IMG/VR virus record: IMGVR_UViG_3300043436_003813
Span: 1-64,000 of that record
Direction: 5' to 3' (one strand)
Origin: a virus
DNA length: 64,000 bases
A model generated the notes under the pieces. That model was not told where the DNA came from. It was given only the letters and a program-made list of their open reading frames with translations, and ran no database searches. Shown here in pieces: positions 32,164 to 40,530 of this stretch; the stretch's first letter is position 1; each line of letters opens with the position of its first letter. Position numbers and translations under genes: made by a program.

Positions 32164-34077
32164 CTAGGCCGATACCTCGATGGTCCAGTATTGCGCGGGC
32201 GGGTCGATGGCACCGCCGGTCGTATTGAGCACGCGCAGCTCAACGTTGTCGGTCGTGAGCACCGGCGGCAGCACGACGAGGCCGGACGGAAGGGCGCTGG
32301 TCGGGGTGGCCCGAACACTCATGCCGACAGAAACCAGCGGCACGGTGACGTTCACGCTGCCCTCAGCGCCCGCCGCGATGCTGCCGAAATCTACGCTCAG
32401 GCGCCGGTAGCGGATGCCGTTGAGCACGCGGATCAATTGGTCTCGGATCATCTGGTGGCCGAGGGTGGAGAAATGCACGCCGTCGCCCTGCAACGTGGTC
32501 GAGGGGCTAGCAATGTCGGAGAATAAATAATAGGCGTCCGCGTAATCCACGCCAGCGGTTCGCGCGGCAGCGATGCCGGCGTTTGAGTAGGCGGTGTTCT
32601 TAGTGCTATTCACGCTCGAGCAATAAGGGACGCCAAGAATCACCACGCGCCGGCCCGTCGCGAGCACAGCGGTCGCAACGTTGCCGATGTTTGTTTGATA
32701 GTTTGTGATGACAGTCGCGTTTCCGTTCGTGGTCGCGTCAGTCAAAATCATATCGTTAGTCCCGGTTGCGAGAATAACGACACTGGCACTCGGTCGATTT
32801 ACCGCATTAACTTGGATATCCACCAAGCGCGGAATAATTGCCACCGTATCGCTAGTTCGTCGTCCGGGCATGGAGCCGTTCACCTCACGGAGCCCAAGCC
32901 GGCGGCTCAACAACACCGACCAGCGAGTAGCGTTCGCCCCTAGCCCGAATCCGTTTGAGTCGCCTACTACATTTAGCGCGGCAGAGCAGGGCTGCGGACG
33001 GACCGCGTTGACGAAATCCATCGCGGCGCGATTCAGAGAAAGCGCCTGAGCGTCGGTAAGGGCAGAGCCGACGCTGAAAAAATGCAGGGTGCCGGTCGTG
33101 GTGTATGGATTGTTGTCCGGGGCGTGCCCACGGAGCAGTAGGATTTCCGCGTTGAGATTTACAGAGGTAGGCGTCGAAGACCCGCTAGATTGAATCGACC
33201 CATCGGCGCACGCGACCAATCCGCCCACCCGCCCAGACCACGTGATCGCCCGCACGGTGGTATCCGCAGCGCGACCGTAGGTATTGCCGTCATATCGGGT
33301 GAGGCCATAGGAATCGCCCGGCGACCACACGGGTTTCGAGTCTGCACCAGCGGGCGTGGACCCGATGATGTTTGCGACGTTGGAGAAACCGCCGGCAGCA
33401 ACGCAGCAAAAAGAGAGGTTGCTGCTAGAAAGACCGAGCGCGGTAGGTATCACTCCAGTGGATACGAACTGAGTTCCGGTGCCGACTAGGCCACCCTCTT
33501 GGGTGTAGTTCCCGGGGACAAAATTGGTGCCGGCGGTCGTCACCCCATCCGTGTTGATCGCCTGCGCCAACGCGACCGCAAGGCTACTGCCGCAAAACGG
33601 GAGGATGAGCTTTTGAAGCGCGAACCATCCATCACGCTTTCCGGTCACAACAAGGCGGTCATAAGCCTCCAAGACAAAGGCGTCGATGGATGATCCTGCC
33701 GCAATCACGCGCGCCTCGTAATCGAGCGTCTCGACCTGAAAGCCGCGCACCTGAGCGGCGACATGCCGCCCCGTGGAGCCGAGCGTCGCCACGCCGTTCG
33801 CGGCGCCTTTCTCGGAGGCGGGGATGGCGCCGATGGCGGAGAGCGCAGTGGCTTGATCCTCGGACGCAAGAACCTCAAGACCGACTGTCCCGGTCGTTAG
33901 GTCTGTTCCTCCCTCTTGGGCTAGCTGATTGTTGTTTGCCGCGACTCGCGCAGCAATCGCATCAACCGGATCAGAGGCGACGTAGGCAGCCGCAGTAGCA
34001 CCAGCTTCAACCTGATCGGCAAGGGTGAGGCGAAGGTTTTCCGCCGGGGATTTGAGGGGGTTATAGACGTAGGACAT
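32164..34077 (-). CDS. Tail fibre/spike with SGNH (GDSL) esterase domain (637 aa)
   Basis: Residues 1-130 resemble a fibre attachment module. A beta-rich middle precedes the hydrolase: GDSN (372-375, nucleophile Ser), GTND (439-442) and D532-x-x-H535, the SGNH blocks I, III and V. Such phage spikes remove acetyl groups from surface polysaccharide, so the host probably has an O-acetylated capsule or LPS. The last 80 residues form a separate beta domain. Confidence 0.85.
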   Translation of the reverse strand: MSYVYNPLKSPAENLRLTLADQVEAGATAAAYVASDPVDAIAARVAANNNQLAQEGGTDLTTGTVGLEVLASEDQATALSAIGAIPASEKGAANGVATLGSTGRHVAAQVRGFQVETLDYEARVIAAGSSIDAFVLEAYDRLVVTGKRDGWFALQKLILPFCGSSLAVALAQAINTDGVTTAGTNFVPGNYTQEGGLVGTGTQFVSTGVIPTALGLSSSNLSFCCVAAGGFSNVANIIGSTPAGADSKPVWSPGDSYGLTRYDGNTYGRAADTTVRAITWSGRVGGLVACADGSIQSSGSSTPTSVNLNAEILLLRGHAPDNNPYTTTGTLHFFSVGSALTDAQALSLNRAAMDFVNAVRPQPCSAALNVVGDSNGFGLGANATRWSVLLSRRLGLREVNGSMPGRRTSDTVAIIPRLVDIQVNAVNRPSASVVILATGTNDMILTDATTNGNATVITNYQTNIGNVATAVLATGRRVVILGVPYCSSVNSTKNTAYSNAGIAAARTAGVDYADAYYLFSDIASPSTTLQGDGVHFSTLGHQMIRDQLIRVLNGIRYRRLSVDFGSIAAGAEGSVNVTVPLVSVGMSVRATPTSALPSGLVVLPPVLTTDNVELRVLNTTGGAIDPPAQYWTIEVSA

Positions 34078-34098
34078 TTGAATCAGAAGGGACGAGGG

Positions 34099-34253
34099 TT
34101 ATGGAGAGTCAACCACCCACACGGGCTCACCGTTTACATACGTGAGAACGGCGGGATAGGGAGCGCGCCAGCCGGTGCCGTCGTAGCGCCATGAGCGGTC
34201 GCCGGACGTGAAACTTGGTCGAGGACCGGGGAGCTTGGGAAGTTTAGGGCCAT
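34099..34253 (-). pseudogene. Small fibre-type gene with apparent frameshift
   Basis: ATG at 34253 gives MALNFPSSPVLDQ, the usual start of small fibre-attachment proteins, but the expected continuation (SFTSGDRSWRYDGTGWR) is only in the -1 frame, to a stop at 34099. It ends in VLTYVNGEPVWV, a phrase shared with the neighbouring fibre because of a 50-bp direct repeat. A one-base deletion or base-call error is likely. Confidence 0.55.
34114..34163 (-). repeat. 50-bp direct repeat, copy 1
   Basis: Matches 36104-36153 at 48 of 50 positions by eye. The two copies flank almost the whole of the collagen-like fibre gene and encode PAVLTYVNGEPVWV in both. Confidence 0.85.
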
Positions 34254-34255
34254 GA

Positions 34256-36268
34256 TTAGTAATCCGAAGAGATGTAAACTTTTGCAAAGTCGAGGTTGTC
34301 CTCAGTCGAAACGCCGTTGCGCGCCTCGCCCTTGAACGCCAGCGCAGTGCCCTCGGCAGGAATGTTCGTGGATACGCTCGAATCATAAACCACCACTCCG
34401 GTGCGGATGTTCACGATTAGAACGAAAATCTGCGAGCTAGGCCCCGGAGGGCAGAACATAATCAGATCGTATCCATCGGTCGTGTTGCGGGCAGCGTTGG
34501 TGCCGAGGTCAACCTTGGTGGCTGTGCCCGATCCGTCGTTGTGCATCAGGAACCAGTTGCCTGTGGTCGCATCGGTCGAGTCGTGGCCCATTCCAATCAT
34601 GTGAACAAGGAGCGACGGCTCGTTATTCAACGTGGTGATCTGCTGACAAAGGCCGATGAACTTATGGCTACTGGCCGCGTTGATATTGGTGCCGAACTGC
34701 GCGCGAAAAAACCACCCGCCCGCGCCCGCCGTGGCCGAGCGCACCCATTGGGTGTAAGCCGTGCGCATACCCGTCGCATTGCCCGCCGTGGTGTTAGTCT
34801 GGAACCGCTTCTTCAAAACGGTAAACCAGAGGTTAGTCGAGTTCGCCACTTGGGCGACCGACACCGTATTCAACGTGGTGATCGTGCCTCCGAGGACCGT
34901 AGGAGCATTGGAGCCTGAGGACGCAGAGACGATAAATACCGCGTTACCCGATAGCGACTCTTGCAGGATCGCGCTGATACCAGACGGCCCGATGAACTTC
35001 GGCATGAGCCTCCCCGCCAGCGACCGAGCATAGAGTAGCAGGCCACCGGCAGCCGGTGCCGAAGGCTCAGAGGCGACGGCGACGAGTCGCAGGTTGCCGC
35101 TTTCGATCTCGACGTTGGCAGCACCACCAAAGGCGCCAGCGTTGTTAAATTGGATTTCCCCGGTCGTGCCGCCCGGCGAACCGCCGCCGCCACCCGGAGG
35201 CGCTGCGAAGGTGCCGTCCGCGCGCAGGAAGTTGGTGGTGCCGCCGCCAGAAGCGGGGACCAAGCCCGCGTTGCCGCTGCTCATTAGCGGGAGCGTCGCG
35301 TCCGTGCCGGTGTCGCTGGCGATTACGCGGGTGGCCGCGTCGTAGGTCAGATTAGTCCCTGCACCGCCACCCGCCGCCGCAATCGTGAGCGTCCGGGTTG
35401 CGCCTGATCCAGCGGGCGTGATCGTGATATTCGTGCCAGCCACAAGCGCCGCCTCGGTCTGCGCTCGGGATGCGCTGTTGAAATCCGTGCTGTCAGCGGC
35501 GACGTGAGTGTGCGAGGTGTTGGCCTTGCCCGCGAGGCCCGAGTCGAGTTCCGCCTGCGTGGCCATGTCCACGGCGAATCCCGGATTCGGATATGTGCCC
35601 GAGAGCACGCCACCCGCTCCGCCAGAGGGAGGCAGCGAAGAGGGAGCGCCGCTAAGGTCGGAATACGCACCAGAGGTGGCCACGGTGGCCAGCCCGGTGA
35701 TCGTGCTAACCGCCTGCGTGCCGGTGTGGTTCGCGCGGGCGAGGAGGGTCGCGTCGGGCGAGTTGGCCGTGGCGCCGGTAGCGATGCCATCCAGCTTCGT
35801 TTTATCCGCCCCCGTCAGCACACCCGCCAAAGAGGTGGTGGCCGCAGGCAAAACGGCGTCCGTCCCGGTGCTGCTTTCAACGGTTACGGTAGTGCCACCT
35901 CTGGTAAATGTAAGGTTGGTCGCTCCGCTGCCCCCGCCAGTCTGGTCCACCCACGCCGTCGCGTAGTCAGCCCCGCTAGTCTTGGCCAACACCTGCCCCG
36001 TAGTGCCGCCCGTAGGCACGCCAGCCGGGCACTGAGGGCCAGCGGGGCATTGAGGACCCGCTGGACCAGCAGGGCCGGCAACGCAGACCTGGTTCACCGC
36101 GCTCACCCACACGGGCTCACCGTTTACATACGTGAGAACGACGGGACAGGGAGAAATGGAAACGGAGGGCGGGGTGCAGGTGATGGGCACGGGCTGGGGC
36201 TGGGTGCCGCCACGGTCGGTGCAGTCGCAATCAGGCTGGCCGGTAGAACTATTGCACCCGCAGCTCAT
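34256..36268 (-). CDS. Collagen-like tail fibre (670 aa)
   Basis: Starts with a Cys-rich segment (MSCGCNSSTGQPDCDC), then Gly-Pro-x triplets (about 77-100), a Gly/Ala/Thr-rich shaft with repeated TGADKTKLDGI-type blocks common in trimeric fibres, and a C-terminal beta-rich domain (from about 450) likely to be the receptor-binding head. Start at 36268 overlaps the holin-like stop (ATGA). Flanked by 50-bp direct repeats, suggesting past module exchange. Confidence 0.82.
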   Translation of the reverse strand: MSCGCNSSTGQPDCDCTDRGGTQPQPVPITCTPPSVSISPCPVVLTYVNGEPVWVSAVNQVCVAGPAGPAGPQCPAGPQCPAGVPTGGTTGQVLAKTSGADYATAWVDQTGGGSGATNLTFTRGGTTVTVESSTGTDAVLPAATTSLAGVLTGADKTKLDGIATGATANSPDATLLARANHTGTQAVSTITGLATVATSGAYSDLSGAPSSLPPSGGAGGVLSGTYPNPGFAVDMATQAELDSGLAGKANTSHTHVAADSTDFNSASRAQTEAALVAGTNITITPAGSGATRTLTIAAAGGGAGTNLTYDAATRVIASDTGTDATLPLMSSGNAGLVPASGGGTTNFLRADGTFAAPPGGGGGSPGGTTGEIQFNNAGAFGGAANVEIESGNLRLVAVASEPSAPAAGGLLLYARSLAGRLMPKFIGPSGISAILQESLSGNAVFIVSASSGSNAPTVLGGTITTLNTVSVAQVANSTNLWFTVLKKRFQTNTTAGNATGMRTAYTQWVRSATAGAGGWFFRAQFGTNINAASSHKFIGLCQQITTLNNEPSLLVHMIGMGHDSTDATTGNWFLMHNDGSGTATKVDLGTNAARNTTDGYDLIMFCPPGPSSQIFVLIVNIRTGVVVYDSSVSTNIPAEGTALAFKGEARNGVSTEDNLDFAKVYISSDY
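36104..36153 (-). repeat. 50-bp direct repeat, copy 2
   Basis: Second copy of the repeat at 34114-34163, inside the N-terminal part of the collagen-like fibre gene. Confidence 0.85.
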
Positions 36269-36480
36269 TCGCCCTCCCTCTTCACCTTCCGAATAGCTTT
36301 TACCACCCAGTAAACCCCATAGGCAACGCCACCCACGGCAGCTCCAAGAGCGGCGATGCAACCGAACAAGGTAGTCGCGCGCTCAATAAGAACGAAAATC
36401 CCCGTGGCACCGGAGGCGGCTCCGACAGCATGGGCGGCTTGTGGGGGAACGGTGTCGATCATTTGCTGGATGCGGCTCAT
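36265..36480 (-). CDS. Candidate holin (71 aa)
   Basis: Two hydrophobic helices (AVGAASGATGIFVLIERAT, and ALGAAVGGVAYGVYWVV) and a charged basic tail (KAIRKVKREGE) give a class II holin profile. The next gene upstream is a membrane lipoprotein, as in a lysis block. No endolysin is recognisable beside it, so the call rests on topology alone. Confidence 0.55.
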   Translation of the reverse strand: MSRIQQMIDTVPPQAAHAVGAASGATGIFVLIERATTLFGCIAALGAAVGGVAYGVYWVVKAIRKVKREGE

Positions 36481-36499
36481 CGTTGCGGGAGGATAGGGT

Positions 36500-37147
36500 T
36501 TACAAGACTTTTTTCACATCACGGATGTAATTGCTGTGGGCGTAGACACCGGCAATCACAACGAATAGGAGGGCCACGCCCACCACCCACGGATGCTGCT
36601 TGGTGAAATCGTAGGCTTGCATCATGGCGAAGACTGATCCGCCAGCCGCAATCAGCGCAAAGCCGATGCGCGGGCCAAGGAAGGGCACTTGCGCCGCGAG
36701 GAAGAACGAGGCCACACCAGCCGCCACCAAGAGAGCGGAAAGCCCGTATCCGCCAAGTCGCAGGTAGCGGTCAGTCTTTTCCAGCGCATCCTTCAGTTGC
36801 TTGGCCAGCGAAGCGTTCTCTTGCTTTAGCCCGGCAATCACCCCGTCCCGCGATTTTAAGGCCACCTCATACTCAGCCACTATCTTCTCCACGTCCACTG
36901 CCGGATTGGCCGCTATTGCGGCGCGTTGGGCGTCTGTGTGCGGCTTGGCCAACGGGGCCACGGCATCAATCTTATCCGCCTCCTTGAGCACCACCTCATC
37001 CTTGGCCTTCTGCCCAGCCACCACGGGGCCGGAGACGGGGAGCGGCACGGGTTCTGGTATGGGCTTGCGTCCATTGCAGCCGGACAGCGAGAACGCTATC
37101 AGCGCCATCACGGCAAGAAAGAAGACAGTGAAGGCGGGGCGTGGCAT
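36500..37147 (-). CDS. Membrane lipoprotein, possible spanin-like (215 aa)
   Basis: Signal peptide with lipobox FSLSGC (about 18-23), Pro-rich linker, a coiled coil (about 80-120), then three hydrophobic helices near the C-terminus. Lipoprotein plus coiled coil plus membrane anchor is compatible with a one-gene spanin, though the multiple C-terminal helices are atypical. Next to the holin candidate. Confidence 0.55.
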   Translation of the reverse strand: MPRPAFTVFFLAVMALIAFSLSGCNGRKPIPEPVPLPVSGPVVAGQKAKDEVVLKEADKIDAVAPLAKPHTDAQRAAIAANPAVDVEKIVAEYEVALKSRDGVIAGLKQENASLAKQLKDALEKTDRYLRLGGYGLSALLVAAGVASFFLAAQVPFLGPRIGFALIAAGGSVFAMMQAYDFTKQHPWVVGVALLFVVIAGVYAHSNYIRDVKKVL

Positions 37148-37149
37148 AC

Positions 37150-37506
37150 TCAAGCGGTGTATTGGCAGAGCGCCCGGACGCGGGCGTGATGGGTTCCAAA
37201 TCCGCCCGTTGGGACACCAAGCGAAACAAGCAACTTTTCCAGCGCAGCACTCTCTGTGTCCGTGCTCAAAATGCCGGGATCTGGCGCGCCAACCTCCGAC
37301 GCATAGAGGATGCAAAACTCCTTTACAATCTCCCCGCCCGGCCCCTGTGCATCCCCGCCCAACTCCACCAACATCTGCCGCACGTAGAACTGCCACGGAC
37401 ACCCGCCAAGCACTGCCTGCGTAGAGCCCATGTCAGACAACAAATTACTCGCCGTCTTCATCCAGAGGACAGGCGTAGTATCTGAAGGCGTTGGCGACAG
37501 TGACAT
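37150..37506 (-). CDS. Hypothetical protein (118 aa)
   Basis: Start at 37506 preceded at 25 nt by the palindromic element shared with the collar gene. Globular composition (LGGCPWQFYVRQMLVELGG); no lysozyme, amidase or peptidase motif visible, so an endolysin assignment is not supported. Confidence 0.6.
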   Translation of the reverse strand: MSLSPTPSDTTPVLWMKTASNLLSDMGSTQAVLGGCPWQFYVRQMLVELGGDAQGPGGEIVKEFCILYASEVGAPDPGILSTDTESAALEKLLVSLGVPTGGFGTHHARVRALCQYTA

Positions 37507-37542
37507 TGCACCTAGCGTCCACACATCGCGTGCTTGGCAAGC
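37507..37542 (-). promoter_or_regulatory. Palindromic start-proximal element (copy 2)
   Basis: GCTTGCCAAGC (37532-37542) at exactly 25 nt before the ATG at 37506, with ACGCTA between, the same arrangement as copy 1. No Shine-Dalgarno is present. Confidence 0.5.
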
Positions 37543-37566
37543 ATAAAGTGCGGGCGAGGGCAGCAA

Positions 37567-37594
37567 AAGAAAAAGGGGCTCCCGAAGGAGCCCC
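37567..37594 (-). terminator. Terminator after the major capsid gene
   Basis: Perfect 8-bp stem GGGGCTCC/GGAGCCCC (37575-37582, 37587-37594) with tetraloop; on the minus strand it is followed by TTTTTCTTTT. It lies 29 nt below the capsid stop, so capsid mRNA can be produced separately and in excess. Confidence 0.88.
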
Positions 37595-37622
37595 AGAAAT
37601 GCCTACCTCAACTATTTCTAGT

Positions 37623-38834
37623 TTAGGCGCTGACAGTCTCGCACGGCTGCGAACTCGCCCAGCCTCCGCCGCAGCGTTGGATCATGATCGGCACCACGGC
37701 ATGGGGCGTGACGGGGTGAATCGAGCGGGCAATTCGGTAAATAAAATTACCGACATCGCCGAATTTGTTGCAGTCGCTCTTGACGTTGAACCACTCAATC
37801 TGGCCGCTCCAGAACTGCGGGCCAAACTTCATAAGAGCCTCACCGGCATACTGCTTGGGGATGTTGTATTTGAAGGCACCCTTGTAAACAAGGAAGCCAA
37901 GCTCATACGGAGCATCAACCCAAGCCTGATTGGCGGTGCGGATAACACCATTGTCAGTGACGGTATTAACGTAGGGCTCAATGAAGATCGGATTGCCGTT
38001 ACCATCAAGGGTGGCGAACCGCTTATTCTTGTGGTCGATGGCGAACTTGATGCCGCGATAGCTGGTCTCCACGAAGGCAAATTTCCAGAGGTCGGACTTC
38101 TCCTTGCCGAAGGAGCCCTGAACCGCGAGGTTGTAATCGCCCTTGAGGGACGTATCGTTACGCAGAGTCTCGACAGCATCCGAGGAGCCGATGAAAACCG
38201 AGTGGGCCTCATTGCCAGCACCAAAGAGCTGAACCTGCATGTTCTCCTTGATGTAGGTGTCGATCTTGCGTAGGAGGGGCCACGAGAGATAGCCGGTGGG
38301 GAGACCGCCCGGATAGTTCACATCAACCTGCCACTCACCGCCAGTGGCGATGTCGGCCAGAGAGGTGGCCGTAGCCGAAAGGCGCACCTTGAAGCCGGAA
38401 CGCTGGGAATAGACATTGGAGATGTCCTGGCCCTTGATTTCGGTGATGGCCTCCCTCAGACGAATCTCCGCGTCGCGATACATGCCGATGACGGTGGAGC
38501 GTGCGTTGGCGAGACAGATTTTCGGCCCCTCACCAGCAAGCTGCTGGAGGACGGAATCGTATTGAGTGGAACCAAACTCGGCAACGGGGCCGGTGGGGTT
38601 ACAGCCGCCGAGAAGGGTCTCGAACTCGGGGGCGGCGTAAGACTGATTCGTGACCATGCGGCCCGGAGTCAGCGTGCGGAGGGTGTCACCTTGGTTGTTC
38701 TCAACGGTGCCACCTTCGATGGTGTTGGTCCAAGGGGAATTGACTTTTTCGTAAGCGGAAACGGTCAGTTGATACTGAGGAATCTGATGGGGGATTTGCG
38801 TGTTAAACACGTCGGGGGTGCAATCAGCGGCCAT
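37623..38834 (-). CDS. Major capsid protein (403 aa)
   Basis: Length, position in the head region after scaffold and portal, its own strong terminator, and a globular beta-rich sequence without enzyme motifs fit a major capsid protein. Segments such as YLSWPLLRKIDTYIKENMQ (a long spine-type helix) and the WVDAPYELGFLVYKGAF region near the C-terminus are compatible with the HK97 fold. Transcribed alone, with a 180-nt leader. Confidence 0.75.
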   Translation of the reverse strand: MAADCTPDVFNTQIPHQIPQYQLTVSAYEKVNSPWTNTIEGGTVENNQGDTLRTLTPGRMVTNQSYAAPEFETLLGGCNPTGPVAEFGSTQYDSVLQQLAGEGPKICLANARSTVIGMYRDAEIRLREAITEIKGQDISNVYSQRSGFKVRLSATATSLADIATGGEWQVDVNYPGGLPTGYLSWPLLRKIDTYIKENMQVQLFGAGNEAHSVFIGSSDAVETLRNDTSLKGDYNLAVQGSFGKEKSDLWKFAFVETSYRGIKFAIDHKNKRFATLDGNGNPIFIEPYVNTVTDNGVIRTANQAWVDAPYELGFLVYKGAFKYNIPKQYAGEALMKFGPQFWSGQIEWFNVKSDCNKFGDVGNFIYRIARSIHPVTPHAVVPIMIQRCGGGWASSQPCETVSA

Positions 38835-39016
38835 TGTGGGAAGAATCTAACGTATCTCTTCCGCGACTCCCATTCAGAGGAAACACAGCACAGAGCGGAG
38901 CGCGGGCTTTGACTCTCTTGCGCTGCTTTGCTCTGTGCGGGGGAGCTGTCTATCGCACGTCTTACTGGAACGACTCGTAAGGGTTTTTTACGTTCCTATG
39001 TGTGCCGACTTTAGGG
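38835..39016 (-). other. Capsid leader / intergenic region
   Basis: No gene. It holds a 9-bp inverted repeat, GCACAGAGC with GCTCTGTGC, about 50 bp across near 38888-38938, and is probably the untranslated leader of the capsid mRNA. Confidence 0.5.
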
Positions 39017-39034
39017 CTAGGTTGCCGCTGTCAA
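39008..39034 (-). promoter_or_regulatory. Possible capsid-gene promoter
   Basis: Minus strand TTGACA (39029-39034) with TAAAGT at 39008-39013 (15-nt spacer, short). The preceding AGTTG is shared with sites near 50.3 and 59.0 kb. Weak by spacing. Confidence 0.3.
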
Positions 39035-39787
39035 CAACTTTTTACGGACATCTTGCTGAATGATTTCCAGCTTTGCGCCATGAACAAGCGCCGGGTAAAT
39101 GTCTTGGCCGTAAAGCGGATTGGATGGGCCGGGATAACGCTTCGGTTCCCATATCTGCTCCGGGCCAGTGTAGGGGTTCTCGGGCATACCCCAGCGGTAG
39201 CAGGACATGATGAGGCGGGATGCGTGGCCGTCTCGTTGCATGGCGGGGCCGAACTTGGCGTCCCAACCTATGCGGCCCGGTGGCGTGAAGATGTCTCGGT
39301 TCTTGCGCCAGAAGTCTCGGTGGAGGAGACAGTTTCCGTTGATGTGCTTGCAGCCGTAGTCGTCGGCCTCAAACCACGATCCATTCACCATCTTGCCCGA
39401 GGCGTAGGTCTCTTGGACTATCTCCTCTAACCATGTCAGGCGCGTGGGGAGGCAGTCGGCTTCGGTGAGGAAAAGGTAGTCGTAGTCCCAGCCGTCTTTG
39501 TGGGCGCGGTTCTTTTCCACGAAGAAGGTGTAGATGTCCGCAAACATGGCGTTGCACCCAGCAGGCCAGTTTACTACACGCCTACGTGTGGTGTGTGTCC
39601 AAACATTAAAGCGCCTTGCGCAATACAGCTCCAATTCATTATCGCGAGGCACGTCAAAGCGGTAGGCGATGAGCAAGTCGGCCACCTCGCACTTGTTCCC
39701 ACGAAGGTCCGCGTAGAGGCGGAGGAGGCTCTTGCCCAGCGTTACGTCGTGGGGGGAGAGTTGGACGCAGAGCAATACCTTCTTCAT
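39017..39787 (-). CDS. Glycosyltransferase-like protein (256 aa)
   Basis: Strand VLLCVQLSPHD at the N-terminus and DYLFLTEADCLPTRL (about 116-130) resemble the nucleotide-sugar site of GT-A enzymes, with EAD in the DxD position. Start at 39787 overlaps the previous stop (ATGA). Last gene of the sugar cluster. Acceptor unknown; virion or capsid glycosylation is an inference. Confidence 0.6.
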   Translation of the reverse strand: MKKVLLCVQLSPHDVTLGKSLLRLYADLRGNKCEVADLLIAYRFDVPRDNELELYCARRFNVWTHTTRRRVVNWPAGCNAMFADIYTFFVEKNRAHKDGWDYDYLFLTEADCLPTRLTWLEEIVQETYASGKMVNGSWFEADDYGCKHINGNCLLHRDFWRKNRDIFTPPGRIGWDAKFGPAMQRDGHASRLIMSCYRWGMPENPYTGPEQIWEPKRYPGPSNPLYGQDIYPALVHGAKLEIIQQDVRKKLLTAAT

Positions 39788-40530
39788 TGCTTGGAAAGAT
39801 ACTCTTTGCGTGCCGCGATGCACATGTCACGTGCAACGGGGGTCTTGATGGCATGCACCATCATTGCCCCGTTCTCGGCAATTTGCTGGCGCATTACGGC
39901 GATTCCGTGGGCGGTCTTAGTCTCACACGAGGCTCCGTGACGGAATGGCTTTAATTCAACGCCCGCGTTCACGGCCATTGTCACCATCGACCAATCAATG
40001 AATGGGGTGATTGGGCAAACGCGGTTCTTGCCGTAGTTGTCCACCATCGCTTGCAGGGCTTTTCGGCCAAGGAAGTAGGGCGGCTGACTGGCGAGAATCG
40101 GGTAGCCGGCATGATAATCCTTAGGCCACGTAATGCCTTCCCGCGTTTCGCCCGGCTTGCGAAAGTCGTCCACGAGGTTGGACCAGAGCACGTTCTCTTC
40201 GGCGTAAAGGTAATCGGGCAGCTTGGCATCAAGGCACACGCTGTCCGAATCATTCATCAGGAAAAACTCAAAGGGCGTTCCGTCCGTTTGCTTAAACTCA
40301 AGGAGCTGGCGCATCTGAATGAACTGGCGGTCAAGACTTGCTTGGCCGATGTAGGCGCGTTGTCCCGACTCAAACCAGCACCAATGCAGACCGAAGCCGG
40401 TGATTGGCGCGTCCGAAGGCGACATCACCACCACTGGACATTGGTGGTGCTCATACAGTTTTTGCAGGGTGAGCAACTGGTCTTTATCGCCCGCGTAACC
40501 GTGAACGGAAACTAACGTGTTGGGATTCAT
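39784..40530 (-). CDS. Glycosyltransferase-like protein (248 aa)
   Basis: FEFFLMNDSDSVCLD (about 90-104) carries a DSD metal/nucleotide-sugar motif in a GT-A-like context; the N-terminal VSVHGYAGDKDQLLTLQKLYEHH is the expected first strand-helix. Follows directly (1 nt) after the GDP-fucose synthase-like gene, suggesting use of the sugar nucleotide it makes. Confidence 0.65.
   Translation of the reverse strand: MNPNTLVSVHGYAGDKDQLLTLQKLYEHHQCPVVVMSPSDAPITGFGLHWCWFESGQRAYIGQASLDRQFIQMRQLLEFKQTDGTPFEFFLMNDSDSVCLDAKLPDYLYAEENVLWSNLVDDFRKPGETREGITWPKDYHAGYPILASQPPYFLGRKALQAMVDNYGKNRVCPITPFIDWSMVTMAVNAGVELKPFRHGASCETKTAHGIAVMRQQIAENGAMMVHAIKTPVARDMCIAARKEYLSKQ

Noticed and set aside
37150-37506. 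Endolysin assignment for the gene beside the lysis-like genes
   Set aside because: No lysozyme, amidase, peptidase or transglycosylase motif is visible; position alone is not enough.
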